Made by a program: the position numbers and the translations under genes
The notes under the pieces: generated by a model
Told to the model about the DNA's origin: nothing
What the model saw: only the letters and a program-made list of their open reading frames with translations
Databases searched by the model: none
Shown here: positions 1 through 7,843 of the stretch, piece after piece
Position numbering within the stretch: position 1 is the stretch's first letter
Layout of the letters: each line of letters starts with the position of its first letter
DNA from: Pseudoclavibacter caeni
Lineage (GTDB): Bacteria; Actinomycetota; Actinomycetes; Actinomycetales; Microbacteriaceae
Length of the DNA stretch: 64,000 nt
Assembly (NCBI RefSeq): GCF_008831125.1
Contig: NZ_WBKA01000006.1
Location: 1-64,000, forward strand
Reading direction: 5' to 3'

Positions 1-434
1 GCGAGGATCGCGGTGTTCGCGGTATGCCACGACACCCCAAGACCTGCCGCGGCGCGGGACACGGTGAGATGGTCGACCACGATCGCCGTCAGCGCCCACC
101 CGAGACCACCGCGGGAGATCTTCGCCCTCGGCGCCGCCGCCTTCGAAGTGTCCTGCCGCCAGATGCGGCGGCATTGCGCGCACCGGTACCGGCGCACCCG
201 CACCAACAGCGTCGTCGGCCGATGCCCGAACGGCTCATGCGCCAGCGGACGCGTCACAGTGTCCCGCGGCACGCCCTCCGCGCCGCACTTTCGGCACCAC
301 GGGTCGTCGTCGAGGACACGACACTCCAACACAGCCCGATCAGGCTCGAGCAGCTGCCCAACGGCTTGAAGGCCGAGCTCGTCGAGGCGGCAGAACGTGG
401 TCAGGTCAGGGGTCGCGAACGTAGGGTGGTGCAT
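1..434 (-). CDS. ISL3-family transposase, N-terminal 144 residues (runs off the window)
   Basis: DNA transposase of the insertion sequence. An open frame starts with ATG at 434 (MHHPTFATPDLTTFCRLDEL) and is still open at base 1. It shows the ISL3 N-terminal zinc finger, with cysteine pairs in CRKCG and CAQC spaced about 35 residues apart, as the family uses to bind terminal repeats. A helix-turn-helix-like segment follows (VDHLTVSRAAAGLGVSWHTA). The DDE catalytic domain would lie outside the window. It is transcribed away from the polysaccharide genes. Family assignment rests on the zinc-finger layout, the HTH segment and the matching terminal repeat. Nothing visible suggests disruption in this part, but only about a third of the protein is seen. 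Confidence 0.85.
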   Translation of the reverse strand, partial: MHHPTFATPDLTTFCRLDELGLQAVGQLLEPDRAVLECRVLDDDPWCRKCGAEGVPRDTVTRPLAHEPFGHRPTTLLVRVRRYRCAQCRRIWRQDTSKAAAPRAKISRGGLGWALTAIVVDHLTVSRAAAGLGVSWHTANTAIL

Positions 435-521
435 GTCGAGGTCTTCCGGCGGATGGGCAGCGTAGGAACTTCCATTCTGGAAGACCTCGACCTCTAACTG
501 CGAACCGGCCGACGCCCCTCG

Positions 522-546
522 CCTACACCTTCAACTGCGAAGAGCC
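522..546 (-). repeat. Terminal inverted repeat of the ISL3 element
   Basis: The outermost bases read GGCTCTTCGCAGTTG on the minus strand and stop at 546. A shorter related block (taactgcgaa at 495-504 against caactgcgaa at 532-541) recurs just inside, like a sub-terminal transposase site. The flanking 8 bases, 547-554 (tggatact), would be one copy of the target duplication expected for this family. Confidence 0.7.
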
Positions 547-650
547 TGGATACTTACGCCACGTCGCCCGCAGACTCACCAACAACAACTACCAACTCCA
601 CAAGCTCCTCGCGGCTCACGGCCCGCCCAACGCGAAATATGCAAAGGCAT
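547..650. pseudogene. GC-rich scar between the insertion sequence and the polysaccharide genes
   Basis: About 90 bases of GC-rich sequence (547-637) sit between the IS end and the AT-rich polymerase gene. On the plus strand they read as an open tail with actinobacterial codon use (YLRHVARRLTNNNYQLH, then KLLAAHGPP) and lack any start. The composition changes abruptly near 638. It is probably the last fragment of a disrupted gene or an older mobile element. I do not recognise the family. Confidence 0.35.
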
Positions 651-1868
651 TTATATGGAGACGCTAATAATTGATGACAGAATATCTGAATGATATTGCA
701 GGTCTGTCTGACCAAAGACTAAAAGATTTAAATACAAAAAATCGAAAACTAGTATTAAAAGAGGGAATATATTCAGTTTGTCTTTAAAACGCTTCGCAAT
801 AAAGGAGTAAGAAAAGGGTCTGAAGAACCCAAAGTAAAGTGGAATCCTATACAAAGGGTAGCTGATTAGACGGATTGGAAGTAAGATAGCCTCTATCAGG
901 GAAATAACTAAAAATATTAAAGCCATTATGCGAGTCCCAACGTTCGAAGAAGAGGATTTAACATTTTGAAATTCTCCGAGCGAATCGGAGAATTGCAAAT
1001 TTGCAAAAGGTTGTATTGGGCGTTTTGAGCGCATTGATAAGTATAAAAGAACAACAAACGGAATCCTATAAAGAGCGCCAAGACCTAAGGAGCGTCCTAC
1101 TCCATAACTAGAGCTAGTATAGACCTGATATTTTGATTCTTCAAAGAAAGAAGAAAAGTTTTGAAATATTGTACCAAAACTAACAGACAATATGATAGAA
1201 CCAATAACAACAACTAGAGCTACACGATGTTTGCGTTTCGACTTAATTAGCAAAAGAGCAATCAGCCATATTAGCAGACCGATAACTGCCGTCGCGTGAA
1301 AGAATATAGCCGAAATAACAATAAGCAAGGAAACAATCTTGCGCTTTGGATTTGCCAGCAATACGGAAACTGCCAGGAGAATCATCGCCATAGATATACT
1401 CTGACGGAGCAGGTTGAAAGTTTCAAAGTATATCGTAAGAAGATATGTTGACCAAAATATAAATGGAGAAAGATTCTTACGGATTAGATACCCGGCAGAA
1501 AAAATCAGCGAAGATATGGAGAAGGACAACAGACCATAGTATACATGTGGGTTGTCCGTAAAACGAGAAACAAGATAATTGATTAACAGATACCCTGATT
1601 CGATATCTAGATTATAGCCCTGAACTTGATTTACGAACTCTCCGTATGTTGAAGAGTTTGCAGCAAAGTCGAAAATGGGATTACCGTATACCAAGACATC
1701 AGTGCCGCCTGAGACATCAAGATTGCGGACTCCAGCGATAACTGAGACGATAGCAATAGCAATAAGGCCACAAAAGAACTTAAATACATAAGATGAAGCT
1801 ATACGGTCCGAGAAAGAACAAGAGACGAGTATTGCAGAGATTGCAAAAGCAAGATATACGATATACAT
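651..1868 (-). CDS. EpsG/Wzy-like polysaccharide polymerase (multi-pass membrane protein)
   Basis: Probable polymerase that joins lipid-linked repeat units of an exported polysaccharide at the outer face of the membrane. The 405-residue product is nearly all hydrophobic segments, about ten to twelve, starting with a membrane helix at residues 1-20. After the second helix comes a conserved-looking external stretch (AGVRNLDVSGGTDVLVYGNP), where EpsG-family proteins carry an Arg and a GTD-Y type motif. It is the last gene of the manA operon, 11 bases after the flippase. It is strikingly AT-rich: I counted 22 of 60 G+C at 661-720. Wzy and EpsG families diverge strongly, so EpsG-like is a fold-level call; O-antigen ligase is a weaker alternative. 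Confidence 0.65.
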   Translation of the reverse strand: MYIVYLAFAISAILVSCSFSDRIASSYVFKFFCGLIAIAIVSVIAGVRNLDVSGGTDVLVYGNPIFDFAANSSTYGEFVNQVQGYNLDIESGYLLINYLVSRFTDNPHVYYGLLSFSISSLIFSAGYLIRKNLSPFIFWSTYLLTIYFETFNLLRQSISMAMILLAVSVLLANPKRKIVSLLIVISAIFFHATAVIGLLIWLIALLLIKSKRKHRVALVVVIGSIILSVSFGTIFQNFSSFFEESKYQVYTSSSYGVGRSLGLGALYRIPFVVLLYLSMRSKRPIQPFANLQFSDSLGEFQNVKSSSSNVGTRIMALIFLVISLIEAILLPIRLISYPLYRIPLYFGFFRPFSYSFIAKRFKDKLNIFPLLILVFDFLYLNLLVFGQTDLQYHSDILSSIISVSI

Positions 1869-1879
1869 AATTCAGTCGC

Positions 1880-3358
1880 CTAGAAGCGCAAGTGACGTTT
1901 TGCTAATCCAAAACGGTGAATCAACCGTAGGAATAGCATAAAAGAAAGCAAAAGCCATAACGCTGAAAACGCAAACACTCCGACTAACTCATTGCCGAAG
2001 ATATCAAATATATTAACAATTTGAGCTGCAAGGAACAATACGATGCCAATTAGAAACCATGAAAATGGAATTAAGATGTCATACAGGAAAACATCGCGGT
2101 AGGGTAAATGCAAAAAGCGCATAGCTATGAAAAGATATATGGGTTCAAGAACAATAATGGGAATAATAACCCCAAGCGCTACACCCGCCATGGATTCGAG
2201 TCGTTGGGCTAAGAGCCACGAAAGAGTTAATGCCGAAATCATCCAAATTGAGTGAAGAACCGCATAGGGGCGAGTTTGGCCGGTAGCAGTCAAAAGCGGA
2301 ATGGCTATTAAATGCATACCATTAACAATTAATGATACAATGAGAATCTGAGCGGGTAAAACTGCTTCATGATAGGAGTCTCCGACCCATAACGATATCC
2401 AAGTCGACATGAACCCAATTGCTAAAACTGCAACGCTGTTCATAAGTAAATTTCCGATACCGGTAAATGCGATATAGATAATGCCATTAGAGCGTACATC
2501 ACCATGTCCGATATTTTGGGCTGCATCAGGTAAGACGACAAATCCCAAAGAGTTTGTTACTTCTTTTACAAAGGTATAGACTTTTTGTGCAATATTGTAC
2601 TGGCCTGCCGCTTGTGCACCGAATATAGATCCCGATATTAGACTTCCAGATTGCACGATAAGTGAGCCACTCACTTGTATAACTACGAGATTTATACTTG
2701 TAGTAAATAGCTCAGGAAGTATTTTGGATTCAAAGCCCCAGCATCTAGCCAAAGGGTAACGCTTATGGACCATAATGACGACCGAGGCTAAGTACAGAAT
2801 GGAGACCAGAGCCTCAGCAACGCCAACCCCTAAAAGCCCATAGCCTGAAACTAAAGCATATACCATCAAAGAAATTCTAAAGACGTTTTGAGCTATCTGT
2901 AATAGATTTGAAGCTATTAGACTCCCCAAACCGATTAGTATTTGCCTGTAAGCTGAAACAACAAAAGAAACAATAACAACTATCGCATACAACGCAGAAA
3001 GTTGATATATTTGTTTATCTAGCAGATCATGGATTCCGAAGTTGTTTGAGAAAAAACTTAATATACAATAGTAGACGATTCCAGCCGTCAAGCCAAGTGA
3101 AGCAAATATAGATTTGGTCGTCTTGGCAACTGAACGTATAAGATCAGACTTGCCTGCTCCTTGTGCAATCCCCAGCAAGCGAATTGAGGAATTAGTCATC
3201 CCCATGTCTTGTTGGAGCATGACTGCCACAGTAGAAAAGATCACATAGAACCCGTAAACCTGAAGATCAGTTGACCATATAAACAGGGGAGCAATCGCAA
3301 GATTGACAACGAGCGCGACGAATCTCACGCTATAAGTTGATAACACTTTATTCAGCAT
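1880..3358 (-). CDS. Wzx-type oligosaccharide flippase
   Basis: Membrane transporter expected to flip undecaprenyl-linked repeat units across the cytoplasmic membrane. The 492 residues contain about twelve to fourteen hydrophobic helices beginning MLNKVLSTYSVRFVALVVNL, the length and layout of the MATE-like polysaccharide biosynthesis (RfbX/Wzx) family. The start overlaps the end of the pyruvyl transferase by 11 bases, so the two are probably translationally coupled, and the polymerase follows after 11 bases. Flippase, polymerase and pyruvyl transferase form a compact export module. Composition is low (24 of 60 G+C at 2641-2700), unlike the chromosome around it, which suggests acquisition by transfer. 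The substrate cannot be inferred. Confidence 0.85.
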   Translation of the reverse strand: MLNKVLSTYSVRFVALVVNLAIAPLFIWSTDLQVYGFYVIFSTVAVMLQQDMGMTNSSIRLLGIAQGAGKSDLIRSVAKTTKSIFASLGLTAGIVYYCILSFFSNNFGIHDLLDKQIYQLSALYAIVVIVSFVVSAYRQILIGLGSLIASNLLQIAQNVFRISLMVYALVSGYGLLGVGVAEALVSILYLASVVIMVHKRYPLARCWGFESKILPELFTTSINLVVIQVSGSLIVQSGSLISGSIFGAQAAGQYNIAQKVYTFVKEVTNSLGFVVLPDAAQNIGHGDVRSNGIIYIAFTGIGNLLMNSVAVLAIGFMSTWISLWVGDSYHEAVLPAQILIVSLIVNGMHLIAIPLLTATGQTRPYAVLHSIWMISALTLSWLLAQRLESMAGVALGVIIPIIVLEPIYLFIAMRFLHLPYRDVFLYDILIPFSWFLIGIVLFLAAQIVNIFDIFGNELVGVFAFSALWLLLSFMLFLRLIHRFGLAKRHLRF

Positions 3359-4379
3359 GATGACGCAGCCTGTGCTTCACTTTATATTTAAATGTGTTCC
3401 AACTGTTCGTTATCATGAATGTTGATTCAATACGGTTGAAATAATCTGCTATTTCACGTCGATCATAAATATCTATCAAAAAATCGTTGACATCAGCGTA
3501 TGGCCGTGGCTGGTTTCCAGTAAAACCTCTTACTCGTTCTATTAAATCATTCCGCAGTTTGATGTGTTGTACCGGATTAGTAAATTTGTCCAGATTTAGT
3601 TTTCCACTATGTATATCGCCCAGGAACGTTTGTGCACTTATATAAGTGTGACTCAAGTCAGTAAGCCCCTCAAGTCTTTTAGGTTCGAACATATTCCCAC
3701 GTGGCACAAAAACCACAGGTGTACCGAGCGCAAGACATGGAAGCATGACGTGAATACGACTGGTTACAACGAACGATGCTGATTGATAAATCCCTAATAA
3801 GGTTCTAGCTATCCGCATCCTCCGCTGAGTATTTTTCATTGCAGGGACATTAGCCGATAAACGAATTACATCTTTTGAAGCACTTTGTGATATTGCATTT
3901 GCAACATCTTTGTCGACATCAACTGTTACGCCGAAGGGCTGCTTACGAAGCGTAGAAATCCTTTGCAGGGTCAAGGTCAAACATCCAGAGAAATATGCAT
4001 TGAGCCCCAAACTCCGTAAATATTTTAGAGTAGATAGGTCTCTCGCTCCAAGCGCGCCTATACCTTTCACGTATTTTAAGCTTTGCTCTTTTTCAAATCG
4101 CTTTCGAACAATCGAATTCCCGTATTCAATATGCATTGCAATCGGTAAAAAATCATACTGTTGTGCAGGTGGCCAGCTGAACCTCTTTCCTCCATACCAT
4201 GCGTTGCCTATCAATTTAATCTTATCCATATCAGATGACCAACCACCATCATTAGCGATTTCATCTCGATAAACGTATGTTTTTCCTGTACCCTCGGGGA
4301 GATATGCTTCAGCGGCGACGCTTTGAACGTCATCGCCTATATTTGTCGTATTGTATGCCATCACAGCAAAACTAGTCAC
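3348..4379 (-). CDS. Polysaccharide pyruvyl transferase family protein
   Basis: Predicted to transfer pyruvate from phosphoenolpyruvate onto a sugar as a ketal, adding negative charge to the polymer. The 343-residue protein starts with GTG at 4379 and opens with the family signature AYNTTNIGDDVQSVAAEAYL. A second typical segment, SRIHVMLPCLALGTPVVFVP, lies in the C-terminal half (about residues 205-225), with the Arg-Ile-His of the nucleotide-binding lobe. It follows the GT4 gene after a 65-base gap containing alternative hairpins and overlaps the flippase. AT-rich. CsaB (cell-wall pyruvylation) and the Wca/Pss capsule enzymes are relatives; the acceptor sugar is unknown. Confidence 0.8.
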   Translation of the reverse strand: MTSFAVMAYNTTNIGDDVQSVAAEAYLPEGTGKTYVYRDEIANDGGWSSDMDKIKLIGNAWYGGKRFSWPPAQQYDFLPIAMHIEYGNSIVRKRFEKEQSLKYVKGIGALGARDLSTLKYLRSLGLNAYFSGCLTLTLQRISTLRKQPFGVTVDVDKDVANAISQSASKDVIRLSANVPAMKNTQRRMRIARTLLGIYQSASFVVTSRIHVMLPCLALGTPVVFVPRGNMFEPKRLEGLTDLSHTYISAQTFLGDIHSGKLNLDKFTNPVQHIKLRNDLIERVRGFTGNQPRPYADVNDFLIDIYDRREIADYFNRIESTFMITNSWNTFKYKVKHRLRHHAE

Positions 4380-4404
4380 AAGAGACCTATCTTCCTATTA
4401 CGCA

Positions 4405-4433
4405 CAGGGGGTTGTACACCCCCTAAACCCCTG
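4405..4433. other. Two competing hairpins at the composition boundary
   Basis: AGGGGGT (4406-4412) can pair with ACCCCCT (4418-4424). Alternatively CAGGGG (4405-4410) can pair with CCCCTG (4428-4433); the two stems exclude each other. They sit in the 65-base gap between the GT4 and pyruvyl transferase genes, where the operon turns AT-rich. They could attenuate read-through or be a recombination scar. Confidence 0.4.
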
Positions 4434-4444
4434 GGATAGCTCCT

Positions 4445-5485
4445 TCAGATATTCACATACCTGAGTTTCTTTACTGTATCCACCCAAGAAACGAATTCTA
4501 CTTCCTTGCGGCTTTCTTGACCCTTCGTGATAGCAGTGTTAATTGCCTTTCCTATATCCGCAGGTTCCACTTTTGCCACAACTGCTCTCGGGAATATGTT
4601 CAGGACACCGATGTCTTCTGTTACAACAGCAGGAATAGCAAAATACTCGGCTTCAGCGATAGGCAGCCCAAAACCTTCGTCACTCGAGGCTAGGACTATA
4701 CAACTTGCCCATTTAACTAGTGAATGGTACTCGTCATCACTAACAAAGCCGGGGAAAATTACCCTATCGTGCACCCCCGCAACGGAAGCATACTTCTCCA
4801 AATATTTTAGATACTCACCTCGTGCACCGAGCACAACCAAGTTAAATTCTTTCGGGACACCTTTCCACGCATCAATCACAAGCTCAGGTCGCTTATTATT
4901 ATGATGCCCATATGTAACTACATAATTCGGCCCAATTCCAGACAGGAAACTGTCGTCAAAATCCCACCGGCGTGCGTGATCCCAACCATTCGGGACAATC
5001 TTAGTTTTAGCTCCAGGCGCTATTTGATGAGTTTCATACTCCGCTTTTGACGAGATGCATGCGTTCAGCCCAGCCGTACGCGCTGAGAGTACCCACAGCT
5101 TCCGATACAACTTCTGCGAGGTTGAGAACTCCTCCGGCCGCCGGATGTGGCGCCAGTCGTGCTGAAAACAGATGCTTCGTGACTTCGGCACCAGGGGGGA
5201 GACGATAGGACTCAGCGAGATCACACGATCAGCACGTTGAAGCAGACCAATGAGAGGACTAACGAATAACTGCCCGACTGACCTTCCTGCAACGTGTTCA
5301 TTGTTCCATACTATGAATTTGATGTCTGGAACTGATACCAGCTTCTGCTGCAGCGCTCTCCCCCCGACCACAGTCATCCTATCGGCAGGAAACTCTTCAC
5401 GCCAGGTCCGGATGATCTCCATGGCGTGCAGCATCATCCCGCCAGAGAACCGTGTCGCCCCCAGCGCGTCAATCACTACTCTCAT
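4445..5485 (-). CDS. GT4-family glycosyltransferase
   Basis: Retaining, GT-B fold sugar transferase that probably adds a residue to the lipid-linked repeat unit at the inner membrane face. I place the start at 5485 (MRVVIDALGATRFSGG), because this ATG overlaps the TGA of the GT2 gene as ATGA and because family members begin at this strand; an open frame extends 47 codons further upstream but overlaps the GT2 gene. The C-terminal domain has the GT4 signature E-x7-E in SSDEGFGLPIAEAEYF and a nucleotide-binding start (YVVTYGHHNNKRPELVIDAW). 346 residues. The composition is intermediate to low (25 of 60 G+C at 4801-4860). Donor and acceptor are unknown. Confidence 0.85.
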   Translation of the reverse strand: MRVVIDALGATRFSGGMMLHAMEIIRTWREEFPADRMTVVGGRALQQKLVSVPDIKFIVWNNEHVAGRSVGQLFVSPLIGLLQRADRVISLSPIVSPLVPKSRSICFQHDWRHIRRPEEFSTSQKLYRKLWVLSARTAGLNACISSKAEYETHQIAPGAKTKIVPNGWDHARRWDFDDSFLSGIGPNYVVTYGHHNNKRPELVIDAWKGVPKEFNLVVLGARGEYLKYLEKYASVAGVHDRVIFPGFVSDDEYHSLVKWASCIVLASSDEGFGLPIAEAEYFAIPAVVTEDIGVLNIFPRAVVAKVEPADIGKAINTAITKGQESRKEVEFVSWVDTVKKLRYVNI

Positions 5486-6267
5486 CTGACAGCCATTCCC
5501 CGTCTCCGTGCCTCCGGCCAAGGGCTTGTGAACACGAGCCGGGGATATCTCGCGTAAAACTTCACCATCGATGTGAACTCGCGCTTCCACGGCAGGAAAC
5601 GGAACCCCGTCGTCTCTCGTGCCCATTCATGCACCCACCTGACGTCTCCCAGCACGACAGTGGGTATCCCCTTCGCGCGTGCCCGCAGACACACGTCCGA
5701 GTCCTCGTAATACAGGAAGAAGTGATCGTCCCACGGTCCATGAAGCTCATCAAATGTGCTTCGTTGCCCCAGAACAACAGCCCCAGTAGCCCAGACCACC
5801 TGCCGCAGTTCCCCGGGCTTGGCATACAGCCGGTAACGAGACGCCACAGCGCGAGGCAAGACTCTGTGCAGTATCTTGTCTGTCAGGAAGGGCCACCCTC
5901 GCCCGTTCGGCTGGAGCGAACTGTCCATGTTGACCAGTTGTGGGGCAGCTAGCACCCGTGGATGCCCATCCAGAAACTCAGCCATTCTGGCGAGGTCCTC
6001 GACCATGATCTCAACATCAGGGTTGACGAACGCAACGTGAGTCCCTCGGGATTCTCGATACCCGAGGTTATTCGCTGCACTGAAACCTTGGTTTACACGG
6101 TTCGCCACGACCTTCGCTCCGAGAGACTTCGCGACCTCGACAGTGTCATCTGTCGATGCATTGTCCACGACAATCCACTCGACATCACTTCTGTTGCCGA
6201 AATCTCCTGCCCAGTGCTTCTTGATTGCATCCGAACTGTTGTAAGTGACAGTGATCAGCGACCACAT
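5482..6267 (-). CDS. GT2-family glycosyltransferase
   Basis: Inverting GT-A sugar transferase, rhamnosyltransferase-like. The start at 6267 is chosen because AAAGGAG lies six bases upstream and the protein then opens directly with the GT2 strand MWSLITVTYNSSDAI; the longer frame adds 15 unlikely residues. Motifs: VDNASTDDT (nucleotide binding), a metal-site segment FVNPDVEI, and WATGAVVLGQRSTFDELHG with the later YYEDSDVCLRARAKG, typical of the dTDP-rhamnose-using GT2 subgroup. 261 residues, no membrane helix. It follows the initiating transferase by 46 bases and overlaps the GT4 gene by ATGA. Sugar specificity is inference. Confidence 0.85.
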   Translation of the reverse strand: MWSLITVTYNSSDAIKKHWAGDFGNRSDVEWIVVDNASTDDTVEVAKSLGAKVVANRVNQGFSAANNLGYRESRGTHVAFVNPDVEIMVEDLARMAEFLDGHPRVLAAPQLVNMDSSLQPNGRGWPFLTDKILHRVLPRAVASRYRLYAKPGELRQVVWATGAVVLGQRSTFDELHGPWDDHFFLYYEDSDVCLRARAKGIPTVVLGDVRWVHEWARETTGFRFLPWKREFTSMVKFYARYPRLVFTSPWPEARRRGMAVR

Positions 6268-6313
6268 GGCTTTCTCCTTTGAGGGGAGCTCGCCCCCATC
6301 TTGTTCGACCAAG

Positions 6314-7843
6314 TCAATACGCCCCCTCAGGTTTGAACAGCACTTTCACCGTGCGGAAGAGGATCTGCATGTCGCCGATGAACGACCAGTTCTCCACGTA
6401 GTACAGATCAAGACGGATCGCCTGCTCCCATTCGAGATCAGACCGCCCACTGACCTGCCAGATGCCTGTGACACCGGGGCGCACGTTGAGGCGCCTGGCC
6501 GCAGCGTCGTCGTAGAGATCGACCTCCGCCTGCACCTGCGGTCTGGGCCCGACGAGGCTCATGTCGCCCCGCAGCACGTTGATGAACTGCGGCAGCTCGT
6601 CGAGTGAGTACATGCGGATGACGTGTCCGACCTTTGTGATGCGCGGGTCGTTCTCGATCTTGAACAGCGGCTTGTCCGTGGTGCCTTGCTTCTCAAGCAG
6701 CGACTTGAGCTCCTGATCGGCGTTCTGCCGCATCGAACGGAACTTGAACATCTCGAACGGCTCACCATCTTTGCCGATGCGCTTGTGTCTGAACAGCACC
6801 GGGCCCGGTGATGTCGTCTTCACGGCGATGGCCACAGCGAGCATCACGGGTGAGAGCACGATCAATGCCACCCCTGACGCCACGATGTCGAACGTGCGCT
6901 TGATCAGCAGCGTGCGGCCGTCGAACCGTGGGGTCTCCACATGGATGAGCGGCAGGTTCGCCACTGGACGGCTGTGGATGCGGGGGCCGGCCACGTCGAC
7001 GAGACTTGGCGCCAAGACCAGGTGCCGCCGGCCGGGCTCCAGCGACCAGCTGAGCCGCCGCACCCGCTTCGGGGTCATGTGCCGTGACGCGGTGACGATG
7101 ACGGTGTCGATGTCGTGTTCGGCGATGAGTCGTTTCGCGTCGTCAAGCCCACCGAGCACGGGCACCCCGGTGTCGCCGAGCATCTGCCCGGTCACTGAGT
7201 TCGCCGTGCATGCGCCCACGAGTGCGAACTCGGTATCGCCCCGACGGGTGAGCTCACGGGCGATCGCCGTGGCCGTGTCTGACCCGCCCACGATGAGCGC
7301 CGGCACCTTGAACCGCCCGAACGTGCGCTGCCGGTTGAGCCACCGCCGCCACAACCACCGTTCGATCAGCAGCAGAAGCAATCCCACCGGCAGCGCGATC
7401 AGGAAGTACCCACGAGCGAACTGCACCTTGAGCAGGTAGCTGCCGATCGCGAGCACCCCAAAATACACCAAGGTTGCTCCAGCCACCCGCTTGTACTCAT
7501 CGGTGCCCGATCCCAGCCGGCTCTCGTCATAGGTGTGGTACGCGCCGAGCAGCAGCAGCCAAGCGAGGCCGCCCAGAATCGAGAACGGCAGGTAGCTGAG
7601 CGGCACCTGGCTGAACGCGCCGAAGACCGTCACGTCCTGATCCGCCGGACCGAAACGCACCAGGTGGGCGACGACCATGGCCAAGGTGATCACAGCCGCA
7701 TCGGACCAGAACAGCGCGTGCACGTAATGGTGCAGGGCGCGGCGGGTGGTCGCCCGCTGTCGAGTCTCACACTGGCCAGCGACAGACGCTGTCTCGGGCG
7801 CCGCGGCCGGAGCATCCGGCTGTGAATGCACAGTGCCGCTCAT
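6314..7843 (-). CDS. Undecaprenyl-phosphate sugar phosphotransferase (CpsE/WbaP type)
   Basis: Starts repeat-unit assembly by moving a sugar-1-phosphate from a nucleotide sugar to undecaprenyl phosphate. The 509 residues have four to five N-terminal membrane helices (about 40-160), a Rossmann-like CoA-binding type domain ([16 protein letters not shown]), one more helix near residue 320, and the C-terminal bacterial sugar transferase domain. There the hallmark segments are [32 protein letters not shown] and [12 protein letters not shown]. Its ATG overlaps the stop of manA as ATGA, so the mannose supply gene and the initiating enzyme are coupled. Composition (37 of 60 G+C at 7081-7140) is close to the host. 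Which sugar it loads is not readable. Confidence 0.92.
   Translation of the reverse strand: MSGTVHSQPDAPAAAPETASVAGQCETRQRATTRRALHHYVHALFWSDAAVITLAMVVAHLVRFGPADQDVTVFGAFSQVPLSYLPFSILGGLAWLLLLGAYHTYDESRLGSGTDEYKRVAGATLVYFGVLAIGSYLLKVQFARGYFLIALPVGLLLLLIERWLWRRWLNRQRTFGRFKVPALIVGGSDTATAIARELTRRGDTEFALVGACTANSVTGQMLGDTGVPVLGGLDDAKRLIAEHDIDTVIVTASRHMTPKRVRRLSWSLEPGRRHLVLAPSLVDVAGPRIHSRPVANLPLIHVETPRFDGRTLLIKRTFDIVASGVALIVLSPVMLAVAIAVKTTSPGPVLFRHKRIGKDGEPFEMFKFRSMRQNADQELKSLLEKQGTTDKPLFKIENDPRITKVGHVIRMYSLDELPQFINVLRGDMSLVGPRPQVQAEVDLYDDAAARRLNVRPGVTGIWQVSGRSDLEWEQAIRLDLYYVENWSFIGDMQILFRTVKVLFKPEGAY

Larger units (their letters stand above)
1..546 (-). mobile_element. ISL3-family insertion sequence, one end only
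   Basis: The element enters from beyond the left window edge and ends at 546. Read on the minus strand from 546, the terminus begins GGCTCTTCGCAGTTGAAGGT; the GGCTCTTC start is typical of ISL3-family terminal repeats. The transposase reading frame begins about 110 bases inside the end and reads away from it, as expected. The other end and the target duplication partner lie outside the window, so intactness cannot be judged. Confidence 0.85.
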
